A DNA stretch of 64,000 nt from Rhodococcus qingshengii (GTDB taxonomy: Bacteria > Actinomycetota > Actinomycetes > Mycobacteriales > Mycobacteriaceae). Positions within the stretch are counted from its first letter, which is position 1. Every line of letters starts with the position of its first letter. A model generated the notes under the pieces. It was not told the DNA's origin. It did not search any database and saw only the letters and a program-made list of their open reading frames with translations. Below are positions 39,101 through 41,571 of this stretch, one piece after another. The position numbers and the translations under genes were made by a program. The stretch is from positions 186,001 to 250,000 of the forward strand of contig NZ_JAJNCL010000006.1 of the NCBI RefSeq assembly GCF_021025955.1, written 5' to 3'.

Positions 39101-40731
39101 CCGATCAACACGTCCCGGCGCTCGGTCGATCTCGACAGCAACGCAGCAAATGCCGCATGGACAACGGCAAAGAGCGAGACACCTTCCGAGCGTGCGAGTT
39201 CGACGACCGCGGGATCGAGCGGGACGCTCAGCCGATTCGTACCGGTCGGCTCCGATTCGGCGTCGATCCGCTCGAGGCCCAGTGTCTCGAGGCCCAGTGT
39301 CGAGCCCTCGTCGGCGCCCCCCAGGTATCTCGCCCAGAACCGCTCGTGTTCCCTCCGCTGTGCACTGCGCGCCCCTGCCGCGGCACTTGCCGGATGAATC
39401 CGGTTCATCGGCGTACCGGCCGGCGCTGATGTCAGTTCAGCGACCAACTCGGTGAAGGCTCGGTGGTGATCAGCCAGTTCGTCGTGTCCGTATCGATTGG
39501 GGTTGCCACGAAAGTCGATCAACGTCTGGGCCGGATCGCCGCTCTGGTACACGTTGACCAGGAGATCTTCGACCGGCCCCGACGTGACGATGTGGAACTC
39601 GCCGGTCAGTGATCCCAGCGTGATCTCCTGCCGGAAGAGCATCACATTCATCATCGGACCGGACAGACGCGCGTCGCCGACCGCCAGGCCCGCATCACGC
39701 CGGATGTCCTCGAGACTGCACCGCTGATGACGAAGCGCACCGAGAAGTTCGAGTTGAACCCGCCCGACCAGATCGTCGACGCTTTCGCCTGGGTCGACGT
39801 GGATGTGAAGCGGCGCGACGTTGACCAGCATGCCGCCGGACCGTTGCAGCGGCGCTGTGGTCCTCGCCGAGACCGGCAGGTTGATCAGAACGTCGTCGTA
39901 TCCGGTGTTGCGGGACAAGTAGCACGCCAGTGCCGAAATCAGCACCGCCGCCGCAGTTGCACCGGAACGAGTATTCCACTCGTCCAACGCGGCAAGGCCG
40001 TTCGCCGACATCGCGGCACTGACGAGTTCACTGTGCGCAGTCGGCGGTCCCTCCCGGGTGGCCAACGTGGAACCATGTTCGACGCCGGACACGCGCTGGG
40101 CCCAGTATTCGCGGTCGGCTTCGAATCGGCTTGATTCGCGGTACTTCTGGTCGAGTTCGGACAGTGTCGTGACGTCGAGCGCCTTGTTCACCGCCGGCTC
40201 GCGGCCCTCGACGGCCGCGGTGTAGATCGCCGCGATCCGATTGACGATCGTCATTCCACTGTATCCGTCGAGAGCGACGTGGTGAATCCTGGTGTACCAC
40301 AGGTAATCTCGATCACCAGTTTGGAGGATTGTCATTTCGACAAGGCGATCGCGCGTCAAGTCGAGCGTCGTCGCGTAGTCGTTGTCCATCCACTCCGATG
40401 CCGCGAGCCTCGGATTCTCACGCTCACGGAAGTCGAAGTAGTCGATGCCCGGATCGATCGTGAAGTCCACGATCTGGCACGGTTCCCCATCCGGGTACAT
40501 CAACCGCAGAAATGGCGACTCGAACTCGTGGGCAGCCTCTACCGCAGCGCGGCTGAGCAGTTGCATGTCCAGGTCGCCGTGGAATTCGATGTACTGCGCG
40601 ATGAAGTACGGGACCGTCGGGTGAAGTTGCTGCGCGAACCACATGCTGCGCTGCACGGCCGAGAGAGGAAATGCCCCGGCCGGCAGACTCCGGGATCCGG
40701 CCAGCGGATCGATCCTCTTGTCGGTATCCAT
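14164..40731 (-). CDS. Seven-module non-ribosomal peptide synthetase, single polypeptide
   Basis: Encodes about 8,855 residues. Reading motifs from the N-terminus: EntF-like starter condensation domain (IHHVALDG near residue 150), a truncated C-like segment (about 460-700), A1-T1; C-A2-T2; C-A3-T3-E; C-A4-T4; C-A5-T5-E; C-A6-T6; C-A7-T7 and a thioesterase (GWSLGG near residue 8690). All seven adenylation domains keep the YTSGSTG or FTSGSTG core, the YRTGD or YRSGD motif and the catalytic GKxDR lysine; all carrier domains keep the GGxS serine. Codes read as serine for A2 and threonine for A5; the rest look bulky hydrophobic or aromatic. The product should be an N-acylated heptapeptide with D residues at 3 and 5, released by the thioesterase. 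ATG 40731 is preferred over the in-frame GTG codons up to 40746. No MbtH-like protein, acyl-CoA ligase or exporter is encoded nearby. Confidence 0.95.
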   Translation of the reverse strand: MDTDKRIDPLAGSRSLPAGAFPLSAVQRSMWFAQQLHPTVPYFIAQYIEFHGDLDMQLLSRAAVEAAHEFESPFLRLMYPDGEPCQIVDFTIDPGIDYFDFRERENPRLAASEWMDNDYATTLDLTRDRLVEMTILQTGDRDYLWYTRIHHVALDGYSGMTIVNRIAAIYTAAVEGREPAVNKALDVTTLSELDQKYRESSRFEADREYWAQRVSGVEHGSTLATREGPPTAHSELVSAAMSANGLAALDEWNTRSGATAAAVLISALACYLSRNTGYDDVLINLPVSARTTAPLQRSGGMLVNVAPLHIHVDPGESVDDLVGRVQLELLGALRHQRCSLEDIRRDAGLAVGDARLSGPMMNVMLFRQEITLGSLTGEFHIVTSGPVEDLLVNVYQSGDPAQTLIDFRGNPNRYGHDELADHHRAFTELVAELTSAPAGTPMNRIHPASAAAGARSAQRREHERFWARYLGGADEGSTLGLETLGLERIDAESEPTGTNRLSVPLDPAVVELARSEGVSLFAVVHAAFAALLSRSTERRDVLIGTRTELGILPLRCEVDPAAPFNEFVGSLAQEHDTLLVRSATGVPELPALHVHLNDGSRETTIAGLDVAIDVHADANALEMAYSAQHYAEATVRGFLARLVRVLSGAAAAPQTPMGDIDLLDEFERESLVPARGEVASDPLTLPDILRRAAAADPDAPALVVGDRRVSYRELDAESNKLARELIARGVGPGTYVALALSRSIESVTATWAVAKAGGAFLPIDPHYPEDRIRHMLTDSGAVVGISVGEHHGGLADSVDWLLLDELNADCSDAPVDDAERRSRVRYDDPAYLIYTSGSTGVPKGVVVSHRGLSSFADEERSRFGVEPGDRTLHFSSPSFDASVLELLLAFGGAATMVIAPPTVYGGDELAQVMRVGRVTHAFVTPAALATVDPAGLPDLRVVVTGGDACSPALVDQWSHGRSMFNAYGPTETTVVATLTGPLSSDVPVTIGKPMRGAAAVLLDSRLQPVPIGVAGELYVSGIGLARGYHARATITAERFVADPNGVAGERMYRTGDLARWNGAGELEYLGRSDFQIKIRGFRVELGEIDDVLRRHPSVAQAVTAGVAGPSGETLLAAYVTAAAGTHIDNSELIAHAGSSLAAHMVPSRIVVLDSIPLTPAGKIDRKALPDIDSAGGSAEYRAPETSTEKRISAVFCDLLGVTRAGADDSFFELGGDSLIATRVVSRVNGALGTTLSVLDLFEAPTVSALAARADLADSRNTRAPALTRIDRPDRIPVSLAQQRMWLTNQLDPNSPAYNIPIAVRMTGALDVDALFTALRDVIVRHEVLRTVFPESARGPVQHVLGVDEVFGHLEVETVPAAAAAVRASELARTGFDVSESVPIRATLLEVNELEHTLVLVVHHIAADGLSMAPLARDVMVAYASRASGRVPAWLPLEVQYGDFSEWQRGALGEASDPDSILAEQLRFWSHTLTERGELAELPMDHPRPAGVSLRGHDLDFRIDSATYRRVGEIAARNDVSVFMVIHAALAVLLRRECGANDITIGTPVAGRSERALDDVVGMFVNTVVLRTVLDGGLTFGEVLTRVRDVDVAALQHTEVPYDVLVESLAGNQAPLFQVMLVMQGAAPTELTLPELDVTVDELSTGAAKFDLQVILTDRGDHLDGQLNYASQLFDSDTMSGLADRFTMLLDAVAADPESVVGDVDLTAPGEAELVLERWNATEHVVPITTLADLSAEQAVRTPERAALIFGERTLTYAEFDARVSELARTLIGRGVGPDMRVAVSIRRSAELLIAVHAVIRAGAAYVPVDPDHPAERIAYVFDIAEPICVLSRRQDRGALPTEVPIVDVDVDVEHPVSTTAPITDADRVGPLRADNAAYVIFTSGSTGRPKGVAVSHRSIVNRLLWMQDAYPLHASDVVLHKTPVTFDVSVWELFWPLQTGAQLVIVEPEGHRDPGYLSALIADKGVTTAHFVPSMLAEFVAVATPEQCESLRQVFCSGEALAPTTAEAFTRLSPAGLFNLYGPTEAAVDVSAAEFTPDMTVTVPIGAPVWNTKLYVLDGRLHPVPVGVHGELYLAGVQLARGYLGRSDLTADRFVADPYGPAGTRMYRTGDVVRWRADALLDYVGRRDFQVKIRGQRIELAEVEAALLRLTGVAQAAALVHHDNVVGDSLVGYVIAEAGNSIDTDSLRTELRGLLPAYMVPAVVIDLDVFPLGSTGKLDRKALPAPSFDSSQTYLAPRTPVEAQLASIFEELLESGAVGVHDNFFEIGGNSLVAARAVARVNDLLSLNLSIRELFDAPTVAQLAVECATARGGPAVLPLEALPRPQSIPLSLAQKRMWFVNQFDVTSAAYNVAIAIRLRGRLDVAALESAITDVLARHESLRTLFPMIEGVPAQVIVEPGEALGTMSVVGADAEAVLTEIERVTSTGFDVTQAPPIRAELIEVDAEDHVLAVVVHHICADGFSMAPLAFDVMSAYSARHRGETPDWAPLPVQYADFAIWQERALGRIDEPDSTLAGQLEYWTRQLASVPELLALPADRPRPRVQDLSGGVVRFDIDAGIHRRLSETAIDHRSSMFMAIHAAYAALLARLSGMEDITIGSPIAGRGSALLDPMVGMFVGTLVLRADVDPSASFTDLLARVRSTDLDAFAHADVPFERVVDALAPERSTSHSPLFQVMLEFKNTTRPVVRLTDLDVEVLELESAVSNFDLQLTLAETFDEDGQPAGIEAGFTYARALFDEATVDGFARYLIRILDAVTESPHTPVGDIDLVSDLDTIRTAAPELPEQVHFSTLLERRYIGEPQRTALVFGDRHLTYSELDRRANRLARLLISRGAGPESVVALALPRSLESVVAIWAVARTGAAFVPVDPAYPVDRVHHMINDSGSGVVLTTAEHAGVVPNEADAILLDQADLEQIGDHRIEASELLGTASLDNPAYVIYTSGSTGVPKGVMVTHRGLSALAEQERNRFGVESTSRTLHFSSPSFDASILELLMAVGAGATMIIAPPSIIGGTELTSLIADQHVTHAFITPAALATVDPSGLDALVCIGTGGDVCPPDLVAAWVSDHRIMINAYGPTESTVVASITEPMSPTDRVTIGRPSTGITAWVLDNRLHRVPVGVTGELYVGGDGLARGYRNRAGTTAERFVPNPTVGAGTRMYRTGDLARWNKNGELEYQGRGDFQVKIRGFRIELGEIEAVLARYPGVAHSVVTTLERDGGAARIVGYVVPASDAQTVDPEAVIAFAGSALAPYMVPAVVVVLDELPMTANGKLDRRALPIPDFRVTQARSRAAESDTERTLAALFVDVLGVESVGVDDSFFSMGGDSIMSIQLVARARDAGLVFTPRDVFEVKSVAGLAVLLASTKDDEPEVLEELPGGGVGHVPLLPVAQWWLDRLGAEHQGLDSFSQATLLNAPQGLHSVEQLTAALQVVLDRHDILRARLELGDERGLVVDEPGSVAAEDICQVLEVEAEPGTAVFDAAIVDALGGARRELDPSRGVMVRVVWLAGVRNTGRLLLVIHHLAVDGVSWRVLVPELASAFHRIDAGEEPEPSYSGTSVRRWSYALRAIAPDRRVELPRWRSILEGADPLIGTRPLDPRLDTFDSVGRVVADVPVELSETVLTTLPALFGGSVNDGLVAALALALTQWRQAQGIRTDNVLVSMEGHGREAHVVPGADVLHTVGWFTSVFPMRIDLADIDIANVMSIGPDAAVVLKRVKEELLGVPDSGIGYGVLRYLDEVGRAELEDLRQPQISFNYLGRFSGTEAGESLGDWALARDVDLEAAAQSDMPVGSVLDVNVVTTEISGAPHIGATIAYPTAVLADGDARAIAELWVQALRALATYAEQSERGGLTPSDIDLIDLDQESIDRLELAFPTLTDVWSLSPLQSGLLFHARYAEHTVDAYTVQLALELDGVDASRLHRAAQALLDRHENLRAAFTTDTGGRSVQVISAAVDVPWTEIDISPLAPTEQATEIRELLHADRVRGFDMDIPPLLRFLLLRTSDDAYRLILTNHHILLDGWSMPLLVRDLLTLYATDSDHSAIPRVHPYRDYLSWISTRDESKSIEAWDEALRGLDDPTLLTGTHAVDEDGATSRSTTTALGERETELLRGFVRSRGLTTASLIQVAWGIVLAELLGRDDVVFGGTVSGRPPQVPGVESMVGLFINTVPVRVRLDPRESLAALCVRVQTEQARLSDHHHVGLSHITSAVGGAASFDTLTVFESYPVDRGGLSSGTDIAGMHVLDVHDAEDAAHYPLAIVASAADGRLRLKFEYFPGVLGDHDIDAIADRLLRTLELITAQPDLPLAKLRLMPDSQVQQLVPARGKQGRSVRTLDRIFVDTASRFPERIALSCGDRKMTYRELDEASNQWARVLIAEGAGPDSRVAICVERSFESVAAVWAITKTGAAFVPIDPRYPSDRISFMLEDSASSLGMTTAAHAPSGGGATKWLGLDDPTSIARLSGVSTAPLREDERRRPTRLENTAYLIYTSGSTGRPKGVVVTHTGLENFADEQRHRYGLTENSRALHFASPSFDASVLEYLLAFAVGGELVVAPTTVYGGTELADVLREGHVTHAFITPAALTSVDPEGIDELTTITVGGEAPSADLVRTWAPGRSFVNVYGPTETTISCNLSDPIPAGDKVYLGPPNRGFSEVVLDRRLQPVSVGVPGELYVAGVGLARGYHGRSPLTSERFVANPYGEPGERMYRTGDVVRWRSNRTIEYLGRSDFQVKIRGFRIELGEVDSALGQLPGVEYAVTLAVRGPSDEQALAAYVVCDDEHPVTAEDIRAAAREVLPAHMVPASVVVLDELPLTGVGKVDRAALPKPRFDTDAETFTTATTELERLVAGVFEDVLGMTPIGIDTHFFDVGGNSLTATRVIARVNALLGTDIGVRGLFESPTVRQLSRLAESVGRGENPRPPLTRRSRPNPLPVSLAQKRMWFLNQFDVTSPAYNVPLAVRLDGDMDFAALQDAVADVLGRHESLRTKFPSIDGQPVQQIVATEAVMPILEPEIVAAAQVSDRIIELASAGFDASADVPIRCAVLRVDGDTRRHVLVIVVHHIVADGFSMNPLAVDVAAAYAARSAGNAPNWSELAVQYGDFALWQHEVLGSEEDPDSALTRQLDYWKDRLAGLGEPIALPTSFPRPAKPSMAGSVHRFAVSPQIHRALTDLAREHGSTMFMVMHAALAVLAARLAGTEDIAIGTPVAGRGEAELDHLVGMFVNTLVLRTQITPDASFEDVLAQVREGDLGAFQHADLPFERLVDALDPERSTSHTPLFQILIEFRNNALPQLELPGLSVSGVEFDLPVAKFDLQLAVTERYGADGNSDGIDVEFVYATDLFDGDLIESFSHRLITLLAAVSRDPSTPTGDIDVVGADERRQMLTEWNTHAEPAPADNIADRFFEAVAAHPSSTAVNDSDGAMTYAELDGRANRLARLLISRGIGPESVVAVAMPRTTDLVLALVAVIKTGAAYLPVDITYPAERMRFLFDDARPVSLVTTGDFRNDLPSEIIESGIDIVELGSPEIAVRLDHSAPHRITDADRTTPLLPDAVAYVIYTSGSTGRPKGVQVSHRNVLTLMDNTSPTFGFDDTDVWTMFHSYAFDFSVWELWGPLLHGGRLVVVDYYTTRSPDMFHELLRRERVTVLNQTPTAFYQLAEADRAYTPNGTDSDLALRYVVFGGEALDLGQLRKWYDRRADTVPTLVNMYGITETTVHVSRIALDRSDSEHASASIIGRAVPGLSVYVLDRRLNLVPPGVVGEMYVAGDQVTRGYLGKPALTSVRFLPDPFGSSGDRMYRSGDLARWNDAGQLEYVGRSDFQVKVRGFRIELGEIEASMLRCPGVAASVALVRTDGASPRIVGYVVAETGSAVDSATVTDFVSAELVEYMVPTAVVVLESLPLTVNGKLDRRGLPAPDFAVMGTTEATRAPATATEAVLADLFAEVLGRGSIGVDDSFFGLGGDSIMSIQLVSRAKSAGLIFTPRDVFEAKTVAGLTKVLLVESAQAAPVLTELPGGGVGTLPLTPIMEWLVERSLGDLSTIRSYSQSALIALPADVSGPALERALQTIIDRHDVLRARLDTATHQLEIREPGTVAASDVLRRTPVVSTNGEEFRAAAEAAMQDASSRLDPEHGKMISALWLDPVGANGNQAEAGRLLLVLHHLAVDGVSWRMLVPGLVTAYASAFDGETPMLPPGGTSIRRWATALAETAADRRDEIDLWSRMRADEPPLGTRGLDPAVDIGSTVDRVSVDVPTSVTENIISTVPRHFGGSVNDGLLAALAIAVTAWRRSRGQRSGEVLLNLEGHGREENAAPGADLSRTVGWFTTLFPVRIDLTGLNVVDALSGGTTAASAVKLVKETLLDIPDNGIGFGMLKYLDRNEELRELPTPQISFNYLGRFAGSDPEHGEVPWLPISEVTLDEAHSGELAAASVLDINAVTTDTAHGPVLRATWSFPRGILSEAEVTELAELWARALGALSSYVDEHSERELTPTDLDLVTADQQSIEQLERRFPDLTDIWSLSPLQSGMHFHAQFDETEIDPYMVQLTLELGGRVEAPRLRRAAQALVDRHPSLRAGFVSAPGGRALQVIRSGVEIGWTEIDLSGAEDSELAFAQLLESDRAQRFDMETAPLIRFMLVRIGPDAARFVVTNHHILLDGWSTPLLLRDLLTLYATDGDPEILPRVQSYRDYLTWISKQEPEISLRAWQEALRGVDTSTQLSQAGTAAETVASDIHSYSLPTERAEALRAFARSRGLTMATLVQVAWGIVLAELLGRDDVVFGGTVSGRPPQVSGVESIVGLFINTVPVRVRLDARETLAELAIRVQSEQASLLDHHHIGLSDIAGAVGAAGSFDTLTVFESYPVDEAALTAETDIAGMHVLGIDGRDSAHYPIAVVASESHTLNLKMEYLPTHFSAHEVAKITERVGIVLEHLASAPDQPLARLQVLTEFESRDLAPVFGSPGRSARTLPEILADVSATYPDRIALSSGSRSMTYAELDRRSNQLARAMIRRGAGPETSVAIGIERSIESVLAVWAVAKTGAAFVPVDPTYPADRIEHMLSDSEVLFGLTVVDAIETLPPIVSWLVLGEEAFDDDVATSCTLPIAQDERLAPVAMDNAAYVVYTSGSTGRPKGVVVTHTGLDSFALDQQRRFHADHHSRTLHFATPSFDGAVFEYLQAFGVGATMVIVPTDIYGGAELASLIRREHVTHAFVTTAALATVDPAGLDEFRHVVVGGEALPPHLVGLWAPGREFVNAYGPTETTVMADISEPMTVGAPITIGGPIRGVHEMILDSRLQPVPVGAPGELYIAGIGLARGYHRRPGLTSERFVADPFGKPGDRMYRTGDIASWRSDHTIEYVGRSDFQVKIRGFRIELGEVDAQITAMATVTNCVTLGVDGPAGATVLASYLTVEEGSTLTGAQITAHLAARVPSHMVPASIMIVHELPRTAVGKLDRKALPTPEFTGTGVEFRAPGTSLERRIADAFIDVLGVEQVGVDDNFFELGGNSLIATRVVSRLNSALNIDVGVRVLFEAPTTAQLAERLSDAVTAVGTVPLTPMERDGNVPLSLAQKRMWFLNQFDTRSAAYNIPLAVRLTGDLDVTAMQQAIADVVERHETLRTVFPAVGGDPIQKVLTADEAVPPVREMTLGEDELAERMQRLATTGFDVSVDLPLRVALFRLDTGELVHILFVVVHHICADGSSMAPLARDVMTAYLARTAGTEPTWTPLEVQYADFTLWQHRVLGSEDDPESVISRQLHYWSEQLAGLDDVIALPTDHPRPVQQTFHGDRFTFDIDANTHRALADLSRSHGVTMFMALHGALAVLMSKLSGADEVTIGTPIAGRGQAALDHLVGMFVNTLVLRTSVDPDITFAELVEHIREIDLAAFQNSDLPFERLVDVINPTRSTSYSPLFQVALELQNNEPAHFHLPGLDIDGLTVETKFAKEDLELIVDEKFDETGAPAGMSAAFDFATDLFEPGTIRRFADRLRLILDAVGREPATRIADIGILAADETAALVPASGAAATRARVWPEILAEAVASNPDASALSSRERSMTYRELDEESTKLARALCRRGVGPEDFVALGLPRSAAEIVAIWAVTKTGAAFLPVDPNYPDDRINHMLDDSRAVLGITDDAHRSQLPDTVEWMVLDEAETVDEIDGQSAAAITDRDRTIPLHHGHPAYLIYTSGSTGKPKGVIVTHLGLSNLNAEEHQRFNVQPYSRISHLASPSFDASVFELMMAFGSGACLVVIPPTVFGGSELAEIFADEHVSHAFITPTALSSIESSALPELRVLAVGGEACPPELVDIWGRDRRMFNGYGPTESTIQASVSEPMRPGKEINIGRPAIGFAGLVLDGHLKPVPVGVIGELYVTGPGLARGYHNRPDLTADRFVADPFGESGQRMYRTGDLVRWRSDRTLEYLGRSDFQIKVRGFRIELGEIDSVLMAHPSVYFAATLGHEAPSGETMIASYIQPVDGQTVDDWELRRHLSSRLPAHMVPGAIVVVDRIPVTPVGKLDRKALPTPSFERRTVPYAPPTNGTERTVVDIFETVLGHEHIGVDDDFFELGGTSIVATRITIELEKRLGMRVPLQALFLDPTPAGVARAADGMDAHSPDDSSDLLAPMITLRAGSDRAPLFFVHPGIGLSWGYAEFVKHLELDQPVYGLQLPSLSGGPSFDSLTELANDYANRIAAVASTGPIHLAGWSLGGVIAHAVAHNLTRSGRDVTLSILDSYPSSDSDQPAELSVSELLAGLAMPAGSNTVETFEEAAKLLERTLGAGIGIEAEHLERISRGYSHSVELTNQHQPPVHSGDIEFFVAGRSTGNGHDVAEWRRFVSGDIRVVEVDCEHNQMIEPTPAMSIAARLREVIAQWGV
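18140..21240 (-). other. NRPS module 6: C (D-donor type)-A-T
   Basis: C domain opens WSLSPLQSGMHFHA with NHHILLDGWS, matching the preceding epimerase. The A code reads about D-G-F-F-V-G-A-V-M-K; unusually, the core TP of the substrate-pocket strand is TT (HAFVTTAAL). T6 has FFELGGNSL. Confidence 0.8.
21240..26010 (-). other. NRPS module 5: C-A(Thr)-T-E
   Basis: C domain HHIVADG. The A domain has FDFSVWELWGPL, LNQTPTAFYQL and NMYGITETTVHVS; the code reads DFWNVGMVHK, the standard threonine code. T5 FFGLGGDSIMSIQ is followed by an E domain (HHLAVDGVSWR), so the incorporated residue should be D-allo-threonine. Confidence 0.85.
26010..29130 (-). other. NRPS module 4: C (D-donor type)-A-T
   Basis: C domain opens WSLSPLQSGLLFHA and has NHHILLDGWS, typical of domains that follow an epimerase and take a D donor. 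The A code reads about D-A-L-F-T-G-V-I-S-K, not assignable. T4 has FFDVGGNSL. Its C domain is strongly similar at DNA level to that of module 6. Confidence 0.8.
29130..33800 (-). other. NRPS module 3: C-A-T-E
   Basis: C domain HHICADG; A domain code reads about D-A-L-F-G-G-A-V-V-K, not assignable but hydrophobic in character. T3 has FFSMGGDSIMSIQ, the form seen before epimerases. The E domain carries HHLAVDGVSWR and an FNYLGRF block, so residue 3 should be presented as the D form. Confidence 0.8.
33800..36958 (-). other. NRPS module 2: C-A(Ser)-T
   Basis: C domain with HHIAADG (L-donor type). The A domain contains TFDVSVWELFWPL, HFVPSML and NLYGPTEAAVDVS; the ten-residue code reads DVWHFSLVDK, identical as I recall to the serine domain of EntF. 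T2 has FFEIGGNSL. Serine at position 2 is the firmest substrate call in the gene. Confidence 0.85.
36960..40731 (-). other. NRPS module 1: starter C, half C, A1, T1
   Basis: Starter C domain (residues about 20-450) is closest by eye to the EntF condensation domain (shared YRES block, LRHQR block, GPxxNV block, active HHVALDG), which accepts an acyl group rather than a peptide. Residues 460-700 repeat only the C-terminal half of a C domain (ERFWARYLGG onward) without an HHxxxDG. A1 code reads D-A-L-F-V-G-A-V-V-K, near known tyrosine or aromatic codes. T1 has FFELGGDSL. Confidence 0.8.
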
Positions 40732-40750
40732 CACGCCCACCCCCACACAG

Positions 40751-40780
40751 CGTTGCCACGATCGGCGTTGCCACGATCAG
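40751..40780. repeat. Two tandem 15-bp repeats upstream of the NRPS
   Basis: CGTTGCCACGATCGG followed by CGTTGCCACGATCAG, 20 bp upstream of the NRPS start. Position and length suggest a regulator binding site or a repeat in the untranslated leader. The rest of 40781-41025 shows no gene, and two near-copies of CGAAGGTC appear at 40870-40935. Confidence 0.6.
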
Positions 40781-41025
40781 CGCTGGGAACTGTGGTTCGG
40801 GGATTGAAGAGAAACATCGCACCGCCTCGATATCGAGTGGAAACCATGTGGCGATCCTGCGAGAGCGCAGCCGAAGGTCATCGACCTCGACGAAGGGTCG
40901 CTTCGAAGTCCGAACCTCCCCGAAGGTCCGAACTCAGGATCAGAATTTGTCGTCGTCAGGCGTCATGCGCACCGCAGTGCTGCGGTGCTCAACGCAAGGC
41001 TAGAAACCGGTTGCCCACACCTGCT

Positions 41026-41382
41026 TCACCGGAAACGTTCGGCTTCACGGGCAAGTTCGGTCAACCGTTCACACAACTGTGTGAGTTCCGAACTTTCGGC
41101 GCCCTCGGCAACAGCTGTCGCCACATCTTCGGCGGCGCAGCGGACCTCGAACATCCGATCCACCAGTTCGACAGCCTCGACGGCGGTCAAGATGACGGCG
41201 TCAGCCGGGATGGACGTGCCTTTGACGGCACTGCGTTGTTCGTAGGCGCGCTGGCGACAGGACTGGCTGCAGTACCGGCGACGACGACCCACTCCCGTCA
41301 CCGCGACCTCGCGGCCGCACCACACACACGGGTTACCGGAACGCGCAGTCTGCGGTGATCCGACGCGTGTGCTCTCAGCCAT
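41026..41382 (-). CDS. Small protein with zinc-finger-like cysteine pairs
   Basis: Protein of 118 residues with CVWCGREV, then YCSQSCRQRAYEQRS: two Cys pairs 16 residues apart that could bind zinc, followed by an alpha-helical, Glu-rich C-terminal half. Such short proteins are conserved near rbpA in Mycobacteriales. ATG 41382 is chosen because it opens directly before the cysteine pairs; the longer frame reaching 41997 runs antisense through rbpA. Function unknown, possibly nucleic-acid binding. Confidence 0.75.
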   Translation of the reverse strand: MAESTRVGSPQTARSGNPCVWCGREVAVTGVGRRRRYCSQSCRQRAYEQRSAVKGTSIPADAVILTAVEAVELVDRMFEVRCAAEDVATAVAEGAESSELTQLCERLTELAREAERFR

Positions 41383-41470
41383 GAGTCGACACTGTACTCG
41401 AGATTCGGACGCCTTCGATGAACGCGCACGGTACCCGGTAAGATGGAGAGGTTGCGTCTTCTCGCCACAC

Positions 41471-41497
41471 GGGAACCAATCGGGTGCTCGTGGCGTT
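41471..41497 (+). promoter_or_regulatory. SigH/SigR-type promoter of rbpA
   Basis: GGGAAC, 18 nt, then GTT: the consensus of mycobacterial SigH and Streptomyces SigR disulfide-stress promoters. It lies 75 bp upstream of the rbpA start. rbpA is a known SigR target in Streptomyces, so function and motif agree. Confidence 0.7.
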
Positions 41498-41571
41498 GTA
41501 GATGAGTGTGAGCGTCTACTCCCCAAGTCAGGGCGCCCACCAGCGGTGACGAACGAAGAGAGGACACCACC

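Noticed and set aside
16108-40300. Many open frames of 100-470 residues opposite the peptide synthetase (e.g. 16108-17106, 18445-19467, 32995-34374, 34498-35910)
   Set aside because: They run through conserved synthetase domains, have Arg/Gly/Asp-rich unnatural composition and lack ribosome sites.
14164-40731. Possible siderophore synthetase because of the nearby iron importer
   Set aside because: No hydroxy-ornithine, lysine or catechol-type codes or tailoring genes were seen, no iron box lies upstream, and eight kilobases of unrelated genes separate it from the importer.
40279-41358. 359-residue frame across the synthetase 5' end and leader
   Set aside because: Antisense to the starter C domain and to the zinc-finger-like gene; composition not protein-like.
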